A stretch of DNA of 64,000 nucleotides from Salticus scenicus (Eukaryota; Arthropoda; Arachnida; Araneae; Salticidae), in the NCBI GenBank assembly GCA_963930645.1, contig OZ005648.1, positions 247,915,436-247,979,435 of the forward strand, given 5' to 3'. Each line of letters starts with the position of its first letter. Within the stretch, counting starts at the first letter, position 1. Under the pieces are notes generated by a model that saw nothing but the letters and a program-made list of their open reading frames with translations, was not told the origin of the DNA and ran no database searches. The translations under genes were made by a program, and so were the position numbers. Shown piece after piece: positions 55,609 to 64,000 of this stretch.

Positions 55609-58600
55609 ATGTCAGAATTAGGGCAGTATAGGAAAGCGGAACTGCAAGAGCTCGCAGTCGAATTCGGAGTGATTGTTGAAACTTCGGATAGGATAAGTGA
55701 TATCATAGGGAAAATTCAAAAGTCTCCAGATTATGATAAAGACCTAGCCCTAGCTCAAATTAAGTTAATACGGGAGGATCTCTTAGAAAGAAAGGCGGAA
55801 GAGAAAAGGAAGGCGGAAAAGATTGCGGAAAGGGAGGCTGAAGAGAAAAAAATCGCTGAAAGAGAAGCGGAAAGGAAACATGAATTAGAGTTAGAAAAAC
55901 TTAAAATAGCCCAACATTCAGAAACAGTAAGTCTAGCTTCGACTCGTAGCGAACGCCCCAGCCGACAATCACTAAAATCGGTTATGCAAAAATTTGAACC
56001 GGAGAAATCGGACATGGCATTATTTCTTGCGTTATTCCAAAGACAAGCTAGGAAGTTAGAAATAGATGACGAGGATCTAGTGACTAATTTATTAGCTTTA
56101 TTGCCCGTAGAAATCGCGGAATTAATTTTAAAAGAACCCCAAGAAATTAGTGACGATTTTGAGAAAGTCAAACAAATGCTATTAGATCGATTTAAATTAA
56201 GTCCGGAAAATTTTAGAATTAAATTTATGCAACACCAAAAACAACCGGGAACTCTTTGGCATGATCTAGCTTATGATTTAGATACATATTTAAATGGGTG
56301 GTTAGAGGGAGTAGAAGTGACAAATTTTGAGGATCTAAAGAAATTAATGGTGGCCGACCAGTTAAAGAAACAGGCTAATTTCGAAATGAAAGATCATTTC
56401 ATAGAATCGTGGAGCTCTCTCAATGAACCGCGAGAGTTAGCTAAGAAGTTTGACGCGTACGAGTCAGTTCGCAGAAATAATAAGAAAAGTTGGACCCCGA
56501 AACCACCACTAGAAAAGAAATTAGATAAACCTCGCAACTTTGATAAAAATAGGGTTGAGAAAAATGCCCCAGAACAAAAAAATTGGCGGGATAAGTCTGA
56601 TCTGACGGAAAGATCTAAATTATTTGAGGCCCGAAAACCTATTGTTTGCTATGTGTGCTCTTCCGCCGATCACATTAAGCCAAATTGCCCAGTCTGGAAA
56701 AGCAGACAAGAGAAGGCTGAAAAAGTAAATCATGTAGGAGACGCTGAGAATTTAAACCCGGCTTTTGAACCTTATTTAAGTGAAGCCAAGATAAATGGGG
56801 AAAAGATTACCATTTTACGTGATTCTGGGACGTGCCTCGATATTGCCCCTCATAAAATAATTTCTAATGAGCAATTAAACGGGGAAACCGTGTGGGTTAA
56901 GGCAGCTTTAGCCAACGAAGTGAGATGTCTACCCATAGCCAATATTGAATTAGAAATTGAGGGAATAGGGTTAATTAATACGAAAGCCGCGGTAGCGGAT
57001 AAGGAAGTTCTCATGGATTATTATTTACTGGGAAATGAGACGCAGAAATTAATCGAGAGAAAAAAACAAAAACCCGAAGTAATCCATGCAGTCGAAACGC
57101 GAGCAAAAAGGCGTAAAAACGAAACTGCGCCAAAAACCAGTCTGGCAAGTGAAAGCGCTGGGAATGATCAGGGAGAGGCAGAAATGTCGCCAGAGAGCGA
57201 GCCTACGGAAAATCAGGGTACGGAAGAATCAATTTTCCTCCCCGAGTTAGAGGAGGATAGGATCACCGCTCTGGCGCACGTTGGGAAAAACGAGTTTCGC
57301 CAAGAGCAGGAAAAAGATGAAAGCCTGACGGAGTTGTGGGCGCGCGCGAAAGAGGAGAAATCGAATTTAACAATAGATCAAGGTTTGCTGTACAGAATTG
57401 CTACAGATCACAGAGGAGAAAAAAGACGTCAGCCAATTATTCCGCGGAAATATAGGAATGAAATTTTGAATCTTTGTCACAGTTTAATATCCGGTCATGT
57501 GGCCATGACTAAAACTAAGGATAAATTGCTGCGATATTTTTTCTGGCCAAATATCATTAAAGAGGCTGAAGCCTATGTAAAATCGTGTGATCCTTGTCAG
57601 AAAATTGGGAAGGCAGGAGAGCAAAAAAAAGCCCCTCTTAAACTTGTTCCCATTATTACTGCAATTTTTACGCATATAAACTGTGATATTGTGGGACCAC
57701 TCCCACCTTCAGAAAATCAAAATAAATATATGCTCACGGCTATGTGTTTAGCATCGAGGTATCCAGAGGCTATCCCGATACCCGATTCAAGGTCGGAAAC
57801 AGTGATCGACGCGTTAATGATAGTATTTAGTAGAATGGGATTTCCGAAAGTAATCCAAACAGACTTAGGGGCTTGTTTTATGAGTAACTTAACCTCAACT
57901 TTCTTAGAAAAATTTGGAATTAAAATAACTCACAGTAGTGTGCACCACCCACAGACAAATTGCATTGAGCGTTGGCATCGTTCAGTTAAACGGTTATTGA
58001 AGGTAATCTGTTTAGAAAGTGGAGAAAGTTGGGAGAGGAGTTTACCCTATGCTTTGTTAGCTTTGCGGACGGTAACACATGAATCAACGGGATTCAGCCC
58101 AGCCGAGTTGGTTCATGGGAGAAATCTGCGAACCCCGGAAACCCTGCTATTTGAGAAATGGACAGAGCAGGAAGAGGAGCAAAACCCAGTGACGGAGTAT
58201 GTTTTCGAATTGATAAACAGACTACAAAGGTGTCAAGAGCTCGCAGGGGAGCAGATGGAGGAAAAAAGGGACAAACGCAAAATCTGGTATGACAGAAATG
58301 CGGTAAATCGGAAATTTAATCCCGGGGACAAAGTGCTGGTTTTAGCCACAAGTAAACCCAATAAATTATCCGTATCATGGATAGGGCCAGGCATTATTGA
58401 GAGTCAAATGTCAGAGACTAATTATATTGTAAATGTACCGGACAGGCGCGAAAAGTCGCAAATTTATCATGTCAATTTACTAAAACCTTACGTGCAGAGA
58501 GCAGAAATCGTAAATGTATTAATAGAGGAAAATTGGGATAATAAAACGACGGAGGCAGACTTAGAAATACCTTATCCTATAACTGACCCGGAAGAATTTG

Positions 58601-60021
58601 ACCTCAATATGGTAATTAGGGACAGTAATTTAGGAAGTCGTTGCAGAAAAGCCCAACAGGAGCAATTAGGAGCATTACTAATTAAACACAAGAAAGTGTT
58701 TTCCAATATTCCAGGCCGAACGAATTTAATTGAGCATGATATTGAATTGACTAGTGATACACCTGTTAGAATGAAGCCATATAGGACGTCACCTCGACAA
58801 ACCGACATCCTGAAATCCGAAATCCAGCGTATGTTAGAATTGGGCATAATTAAGGAAGGGGAGTCAGATTATACCTCGCCTATGATATTAGTAGAGGCCC
58901 TTGGCAGAGAACCCCGCCCGTGCGTTGATTATCGCAAGTTAAATGAGATAACTCGTGCCGAATTTTTCCCTTTGCCTAACATAGAAGAGAGGGTAGAGCA
59001 AGTGGCAGCATCAAAATTTATTACCGTGATTGACTTAACTAAAGGCTATTGGCAAATACCTTTAACCCCTAACGCACAACGTTTAGCGACATTTGTAACT
59101 AGTTTCGGTTCATATCAACCTTTGGTAATGCCATTTGGACTTGTCTCCGCCCCGTATAGGTTTTCAAAATTCATGAGTATTCTATTAAAGGGACTAGGAA
59201 GTTTCTGTTTGCCTTACCTTGACGATATGGCTATCTTTTCTAATTCATGGGAAGAGCATTTAGAACATTTAGATATAGTTCTAAAGCGGGTAACCAAGGC
59301 AAAATTAACCATTAAATTAGCCAAGTGTAAATTTGCCCAGGAGACGGTCAAATATTTAGGGCATGTTGTAGGGAAAGGACGTAGGAAACCGTCCGAGATT
59401 AAAATTAAGGCCATTACTGATTTCCCAGCTCCAAAATCAAAAACGGAAATTAGAAGGTTTTTAGGGATGTGCGGGTATTACTCCCGATACATAAAGAACT
59501 ATGCAATAATAGTAGAACCGCTGACCCGAGCTTTAAGAGGGAAAACGAAAAAGGAAAAAGTAGACTGGAGTCCCGAAATGGAGAAGGCTTTTAGGGAGTT
59601 AAAAGATAAACTCACCCGTGACCCAGTACTGTACGCTCCTGATTATACTAAGGAGTTTATTATTCAAAGTGACGCCTCAGATAAGGGGATAGGTATTATC
59701 ATGGCTCAAAGGCAAGGAGATGAAGAACATCCAATTCTGTACTTAAGTCGAAAATTTACTAAGGCAGAGAAAAACTATAGCACAACCGAAAAGGAATGTG
59801 CTGGGATCATTTTCGCAGTGAAAAAGTTGAAACATTACCTGGATGGTCAAAAATTTACCATAGAAACTGATCACAACCCATTAATATGGTTAAAGAGAAA
59901 TGCGGGAAACAATCCCAGATTAATGCGGTGGGCGTTAACCTTGCAGCCCTTTAACTATGAAATCCGACACAGACCAGGAAAAGACATTCCTCATGTGGAC
60001 TGTTTGAGTCGGGTGGATTAA
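55609..60021 (+). CDS. Element 2 gag-protease-integrase-reverse transcriptase-RNase H polyprotein
   Basis: 1470 codons from an ATG to a TAA, unbroken. A charged coiled-coil-like region (about 62-105) precedes a SCAN-like capsid. The knuckle is C347-X2-C350-X4-H355-X4-C360, and the protease motif is DSG at 405-407. An acidic spacer is followed by integrase: H624, H630, C660, C663, then D693, D752 and E787, with a GPY/F-like module (SWIGPGIIE). Reverse transcriptase has CVDYRKLN, D1142 and YLDD at 1203-1206. RNase H has D1355 (QSDASDKGIG), E1394 and D1421 (ETDHNPL). Odd points: the integrase spacing is DX34E, one residue short, because NCIE replaces the usual NGxVE pattern. All other key residues seen are present. 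Copying should occur in cytoplasmic particles, as known for the family. Confidence 0.95.
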   Translation: MSELGQYRKAELQELAVEFGVIVETSDRISDIIGKIQKSPDYDKDLALAQIKLIREDLLERKAEEKRKAEKIAEREAEEKKIAEREAERKHELELEKLKIAQHSETVSLASTRSERPSRQSLKSVMQKFEPEKSDMALFLALFQRQARKLEIDDEDLVTNLLALLPVEIAELILKEPQEISDDFEKVKQMLLDRFKLSPENFRIKFMQHQKQPGTLWHDLAYDLDTYLNGWLEGVEVTNFEDLKKLMVADQLKKQANFEMKDHFIESWSSLNEPRELAKKFDAYESVRRNNKKSWTPKPPLEKKLDKPRNFDKNRVEKNAPEQKNWRDKSDLTERSKLFEARKPIVCYVCSSADHIKPNCPVWKSRQEKAEKVNHVGDAENLNPAFEPYLSEAKINGEKITILRDSGTCLDIAPHKIISNEQLNGETVWVKAALANEVRCLPIANIELEIEGIGLINTKAAVADKEVLMDYYLLGNETQKLIERKKQKPEVIHAVETRAKRRKNETAPKTSLASESAGNDQGEAEMSPESEPTENQGTEESIFLPELEEDRITALAHVGKNEFRQEQEKDESLTELWARAKEEKSNLTIDQGLLYRIATDHRGEKRRQPIIPRKYRNEILNLCHSLISGHVAMTKTKDKLLRYFFWPNIIKEAEAYVKSCDPCQKIGKAGEQKKAPLKLVPIITAIFTHINCDIVGPLPPSENQNKYMLTAMCLASRYPEAIPIPDSRSETVIDALMIVFSRMGFPKVIQTDLGACFMSNLTSTFLEKFGIKITHSSVHHPQTNCIERWHRSVKRLLKVICLESGESWERSLPYALLALRTVTHESTGFSPAELVHGRNLRTPETLLFEKWTEQEEEQNPVTEYVFELINRLQRCQELAGEQMEEKRDKRKIWYDRNAVNRKFNPGDKVLVLATSKPNKLSVSWIGPGIIESQMSETNYIVNVPDRREKSQIYHVNLLKPYVQRAEIVNVLIEENWDNKTTEADLEIPYPITDPEEFDLNMVIRDSNLGSRCRKAQQEQLGALLIKHKKVFSNIPGRTNLIEHDIELTSDTPVRMKPYRTSPRQTDILKSEIQRMLELGIIKEGESDYTSPMILVEALGREPRPCVDYRKLNEITRAEFFPLPNIEERVEQVAASKFITVIDLTKGYWQIPLTPNAQRLATFVTSFGSYQPLVMPFGLVSAPYRFSKFMSILLKGLGSFCLPYLDDMAIFSNSWEEHLEHLDIVLKRVTKAKLTIKLAKCKFAQETVKYLGHVVGKGRRKPSEIKIKAITDFPAPKSKTEIRRFLGMCGYYSRYIKNYAIIVEPLTRALRGKTKKEKVDWSPEMEKAFRELKDKLTRDPVLYAPDYTKEFIIQSDASDKGIGIIMAQRQGDEEHPILYLSRKFTKAEKNYSTTEKECAGIIFAVKKLKHYLDGQKFTIETDHNPLIWLKRNAGNNPRLMRWALTLQPFNYEIRHRPGKDIPHVDCLSRVD

Positions 60022-60234
60022 AAGTTATCTGTAAGAAATTTTATATATAGTTTATTATTATTAGTATTGTTTTTATTATGTTAATTAATTTGTAATTTGA
60101 AACTTGTAACTTTAGTGTAAATTTAAGTATTGTTTAGTCAGGAAGATTAGCCTCTCTAGAATTGCTTTGATGCACCCTAACCTAATTTGATTGCAGAGAA
60201 TTTCTGGAGTTTTTCAACCCCAGAAAACCATCTT
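60022..60234 (+). other. Element 2 3' untranslated region
   Basis: A short AT-rich stretch between the stop codon and the polypurine tract. Confidence 0.8.
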
Positions 60235-60247
60235 AAGGGGGGAGAAG
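60235..60247 (+). other. Element 2 polypurine tract
   Basis: aaggggggagaag lies one base before the 3' LTR start. It is the expected plus-strand primer site. Confidence 0.8.
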
Positions 60248-60248
60248 T

Positions 60249-60891
60249 TGTGGCATACAGCCCCCCTTCCAATTAATTAAAGTTGGCCAGACCTTAATCT
60301 CTACACAGAGCAGGTGTGCTGATACTTACAATAGTTTGGCTCCAGACTGTCTCGAACTGTGACACTAAAGTACAAAGAAGCTGCCCTGCTAGTACGCCCT
60401 GATGGTCGTGAGAACAGCGGAGTTTCCGAGGAATTTCTTCGGCCAGACGAGAAGGCGCCCGCCCGCTCAGCGAATGAGGGAGGAGCGCGGGTTGCCATCG
60501 AGAGAAAGAGTTTCCCCAGGAGCAGGGCTGGAAGCAGAGAGTCGGGGATTCGTATCTTGTCTTCGGCCAGTGAAGGTCGGAGGGTTTTTTCTTGTCCCGT
60601 TTACCAGGAGAGGTAGCGAGACTTAGTGATTTTTTGTGTTCCTCTAGGAGGAGAGAACACAGGTCAGCTTATTTTCTGTCACCAGGGAAGGTGTGCAGGT
60701 CAGCTCGTAAGAGACATTTGACTTTAAATTATCCTAGGACTGAAGTATATCTTTTCTGTACCTGGAACGGTGCAAGTATTGTTTCAGTAAATCGAATTTC
60801 GGATCACGGAGATCCACTGAAACAGTTTGTTAAAAGCATCCACTCAACTATCGATCCATGCTGTAACTCCTAGCCATTGTATATAATCCTC
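60249..60891 (+). repeat. Element 2, 3' LTR (end truncated)
   Basis: Starts TGTGGCATACAGCC and follows the 5' LTR with about eight mismatches until atataatcctc. The remaining ~140 bp present at 54417-54556 are absent. A GC-rich palindrome starts at the very next base. Confidence 0.85.
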
Positions 60892-61026
60892 AGTAGTGTA
60901 AAAAGGACAGTTCTGCTGCAGGGTGGAGGGACGGAGGGTCCATGAGGGTCAGGGTGGAGGCGCGCCACCACCCTGACACCTACGACCCTCCACCCTTCCG
61001 CAGAACGTTTCCTTTTTACACTACTT
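60892..61026. repeat. GC-rich palindrome, ~135 bp
   Basis: The arms agtagtgtaaaaagga / tcctttttacactact and then agggtggaggg / ccctccaccct face each other around a central GGCGCGCC at 60959-60966. It would form a long hairpin. It abuts the broken 3' LTR of element 2. It may be a foldback MITE or a unit of the local repeat that follows. Confidence 0.7.
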
Positions 61027-61290
61027 AGTCATCATCTTGGACGAGGGGGTGTTGCCACCGGAAGAATAGAAACTGTGTGTTGCCACCGGAAGAATAGAAA
61101 CTTTAGGTATCACCTTTTACGAGGGTTTCCGCGATGTCAAGTCACTCCGCGCCTCCACACGCGCCTCCGCGCCACCACCCCGTCGGTGAATGCACCCTTT
61201 TTTGCACTACTTAACCATCATCTTGGACGATGGTTCTGTTGCCATTCAAAGATTGTAAAGTATTTAAACTTTTTGCGCGTTTGAAAATGA
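61027..61290 (+). repeat. Local GC-richer repeats
   Basis: gttgccaccggaagaatag occurs twice in tandem near 61047-61100. A ctttttacactacttagtc... catcatcttggacga block near 61012-61045 recurs near 61195-61230. No gene is seen. Confidence 0.6.
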
Positions 61291-61739
61291 ATTTCGGGAC
61301 TTAGTACTTTTCGCGATGGAAAATATATTTCAAGGAATTTAACTGAATGAAACAAAGGTAGATGAGTATTATATAATTAAAAACATTTAATGAATGGTAT
61401 AGACTTTAAAATTTAGATGTTGCCATTGGAATAGTATAAATAATTTCCGGTGGGACTTAACATTTTTGACTGAATGAAACAATGAATGACTGAAGTTAAT
61501 TAACATCAGTAACAATTTATGAGTATTTTAGAAACTTAGCATTTTTAGAGATTAAAAATATATTGTATTAAGATAATAAATAAGGAATTTAAATAGGAGT
61601 TCATACTTTTAGTGACATCATTACAAATTTATATTACGAAATTTTTACAGAATTAAATAGAAATTTTCGTATTTTGTGGATTAACACATAGATTTAAAAG
61701 CAAAACAAATAATAAATAATTTAACATTCATTAAAAATG

Positions 61740-62650
61740 TAAGACACTTAAAAATTCTAACTTTATTTTAACACTAAATAAGTTTCACTTTTTAAATTTA
61801 TTTAGACTATCTTAGAAATAATATTATTACATTCGTTAAAAATTGTACCCACATGCACTTTAAAAAATTACTATCATATAAATTAAACTAAATATAATAA
61901 AAATTATGTAAATTAAACTTTATATTCTCACTAAAAAAGTTTAACATTTCTTTAAACTCTATCTTAAATTCGTTAAAAATTTAACAGAAGTTTTTAATCA
62001 GTTAATAAATTTCGTATACAGTTATGTTATATAAACTTAATATAATAAAAATTATATAAAACACATACTGTTATTTAAGCTCTAACTTTGAAATACTATT
62101 TTTACATTCTTTAAAAATTGAACACTCATACACTTTAAAAAATTACTATCATATAAAAATTATGTAAATTAAACTTTATATTCTCACTAAATAAGTTTAA
62201 CATTTTTTTTTTTAAACTTTATCTTACATTCGTTAAAAATTTAACAGAAGTTTTTAATCAGTTAATAAATTTTGTATACAGTTATGTTATATAAACTAAA
62301 TATGATAAAAATTATATAACTTTGAAATACTAACTTTGACCTCTAACTTTGAAATACTATTTTTACATTCTTTAAAAATTGAACACACATACACTTTAAA
62401 AAATTACTATCATATAAATGAAACTAAATATAATAAAAATTATATAAAACACGTACTGTTATTTATGCTATAACTAAACAAATACGATAAACAAAAGTTT
62501 CAAAATCAGTAAATGAGGATATATATGTTATAAATTAAACTAAATATAATAAAAATTATATAAATTAAACTTTATATTCTCACTAAATAAGTTTCACATT
62601 TATTTAAACTCTAACTTACATCCGTTAAAAATTGAGCACATGCACTTTTA
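61740..62650 (+). repeat. Tandem array of ~265-bp AT-rich units
   Basis: The block aattactatcatata recurs near 61867, 62141 and 62402. Shared features include tttatattctcactaaa, ttaacagaagtttttaatc and tctaactttgaaatac. Spacings are 274 and 261 bp. Confidence 0.75.
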
Positions 62651-62689
62651 AAAAATGACTATAATATAATATTATTAATCTAAAAAATT

Positions 62690-63060
62690 GCTTACAAAGA
62701 CATAAATTATAAATAAAGAAAAAAAGAAAAAAAATTACTATCATATAATAATATTAATCTAAAAAAATGCATACAAAGATATATAGTAAAGTTATAAATT
62801 AAAAAAAAATACTATCATATAATAATATTAATTTAAAAAAAATTACTATTATACAATAATATAAATTAAAAAAATTACTTTCATATAATAATATAAATAA
62901 AAAAAAAAAAAATGACTTTCATATAATAATATTAATTAAAAAAATGCATACAAAGATATACAGTAAAGTTATAAAATAAATAAATAAAAAATAAAATAAA
63001 TAAAAATAAAAATAAAATAAAAATGACTATCCTATAATAATATTAATTTAAAAATACATA
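62690..63060 (+). repeat. Short-unit AT-rich tandem repeats
   Basis: Repeats of a ~50-75-bp unit built from atcatataataatattaat and gcatacaaagatat words, mixed with (AAAT)n near 62977-63022. Confidence 0.65.
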
Positions 63061-64000
63061 CAATGTTTAAAATCAACAATTAAATTTTATATATATTATA
63101 ATTAACTACACTTTATGTTGCTACTATTCAATTTATCCTAACACGAAAATTTTATAAGTACATGAATATGTTATTTAAATTAAACTTTATATTCTCACTA
63201 AATAAGTTTAACATTTATTCAAGTTTAACACAGTAATATAATTCATACTATCTTAGTTGATTTAAATGAAACAGGTAAATACTTTTAAACTTGAACTAAT
63301 AAAAATAAGTTCTTTTTTATTAATAATAAAAAGGATTAGTTATATTTAAAAACTATCAGTTACTAAAAGTTATTTTATATTAAACATTTCGAAATAAATT
63401 GCATAAAAATTCAATGCATCATTTTAAATGAAAATAAACAGTTTCCTTAAAAAACAGATAATACAGAATATTCTATGAGTCAGTTATCACCTGCAACGGA
63501 AAACCCCTACAGCTAATGAATCATGTGTTATATACGCTGGCGAGCAATGCCTATTAGTAATCCACACTATCTCATATAAAGATTAAGTTAAAATCATTAA
63601 AACAATACAGCGAATAATTAGGAAAATGCAATAATTTTTTCACAAAGCATCATACACTGAGTTTAAACGATTATTACCTATCTATCACTTAAACGGTATT
63701 GAAATAAATACATATAAAAGTAAGTTATAGTTAAGCAATAAAAATTCGTTTGTGAAAGGAGTTTTATATATATTGCAAAAATTAGTTTTACTCAAATAAT
63801 TTCTAAACATACACAAGTTAAATGGAAACTTTTCTAGGTTTCATTTAAGCAATAATTTTCCATGTGTGAAAGTAGTTTTATTTATGCAAAATTTAGTTCC
63901 ATATAATCAAAAAAGTTTATAGTGTAACAATAAAAAAAGTTTATAGTATAGCAATAAAAAATTCCTTATAAGTAAATACCAATAAAATATATTTTTTAAA
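63061..64000. other. AT-rich sequence, nothing recognised
   Basis: Contains one more tttatattctcactaaataag word near 63187, so the 265-bp repeat has a stray copy here. No gene is seen. Confidence 0.55.

Larger units (their letters stand above)
53780..60891 (+). mobile_element. Gmr1-like Ty3/gypsy LTR retrotransposon, element 2
   Basis: A single intact gag-pol frame sits between related long repeats. The order gag, protease, integrase, reverse transcriptase, RNase H is the same as in element 1, but the proteins are clearly different, so this is a separate family. The 5' LTR lacks about seven bases at its start. The 3' LTR stops about 140 bp short, at 60891. No target duplication can be tested because both outer ends are damaged. 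About eight mismatches over ~640 bp of aligned LTR mean that it is older than element 1 but still fairly young. Confidence 0.92.

Noticed and set aside
55755..56171. 138-codon minus-strand frame
   Set aside because: Antisense shadow of the element 2 gag with serine-rich composition.
39824..60021. Ty1/copia classification of the two LTR elements
   Set aside because: Integrase precedes the polymerase as in copia, but the CX2CX4HX4C-DSG-GPY/F-like module set and the polymerase and RNase H motifs look like Ty3/gypsy. No envelope-like gene follows RNase H in either element.
1..64000. CRISPR arrays, bacterial operons, riboswitches
   Set aside because: No repeat-spacer structure, ribosome-binding sites or packed genes exist. 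The tandem arrays have no unique spacers, and the window is eukaryotic.

Overview
The window reads as AT-rich, repeat-dense nuclear DNA from an animal, most likely an arthropod and possibly a chelicerate. Reasons: many A/T homopolymers and microsatellites, mariner and hAT remnants, LINE relics of a type common in arthropods, tRNA-derived and other short retroposons, and no bacterial-style gene packing. I found no host protein-coding gene, rRNA or functional tRNA. The lineage guess is inference and was not tested by any search. All coordinates and comparisons were made by eye.

Layout. 0.1-3.2 kb: a ~147-bp tandem array, a hAT-like MITE and a ~172-bp tandem array. 4.5-5.4 kb: an internally deleted mariner interrupted by a palindromic hAT MITE. 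6.9-7.1 kb: a tRNA-derived SINE. 8.3-10.3 kb: a TIR-element fragment and a second ~173-bp array. 10.5-11.1 kb: a possible solo LTR. 12.1-13.0 kb: a foldback element. 15.5-24.7 kb: two inverted copies of one MITE family, a GC-rich foldback MITE, a TIR repeat, a LINE relic and a duplicated segment. 27-36 kb: pogo-like MITEs, a second LINE relic, and a ~2.5-kb foldback element carrying three later insertions.

37.4-48.2 kb is a nest of three elements. A short TIR element is split by a hAT-type element with an 8-bp target duplication. That hAT element is itself split by a 7.5-kb LTR retrotransposon with a 5-bp duplication and LTRs that look identical. 49.6-53.6 kb holds more tandem and dispersed repeats and a candidate transposon whose ends carry eight copies of a 15-bp motif. 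53.8-60.9 kb is a second LTR retrotransposon with one intact 1470-codon gag-pol frame. 60.9-64 kb is a GC-rich palindrome followed by very AT-rich tandem repeats.

The main result is that both LTR retrotransposons encode Ty3/gypsy-type proteins in the order gag, protease, integrase, reverse transcriptase, RNase H. Canonical Ty3/gypsy elements put integrase last. The order here is that of Ty1/copia and, within Ty3/gypsy, of the Gmr1-like group. Both capsid regions also resemble the SCAN domain, which is thought to derive from a Gmr1-like capsid. The first element is probably inactive at present because of two single-base frame breaks. The second has an intact frame, but both of its LTRs are damaged.
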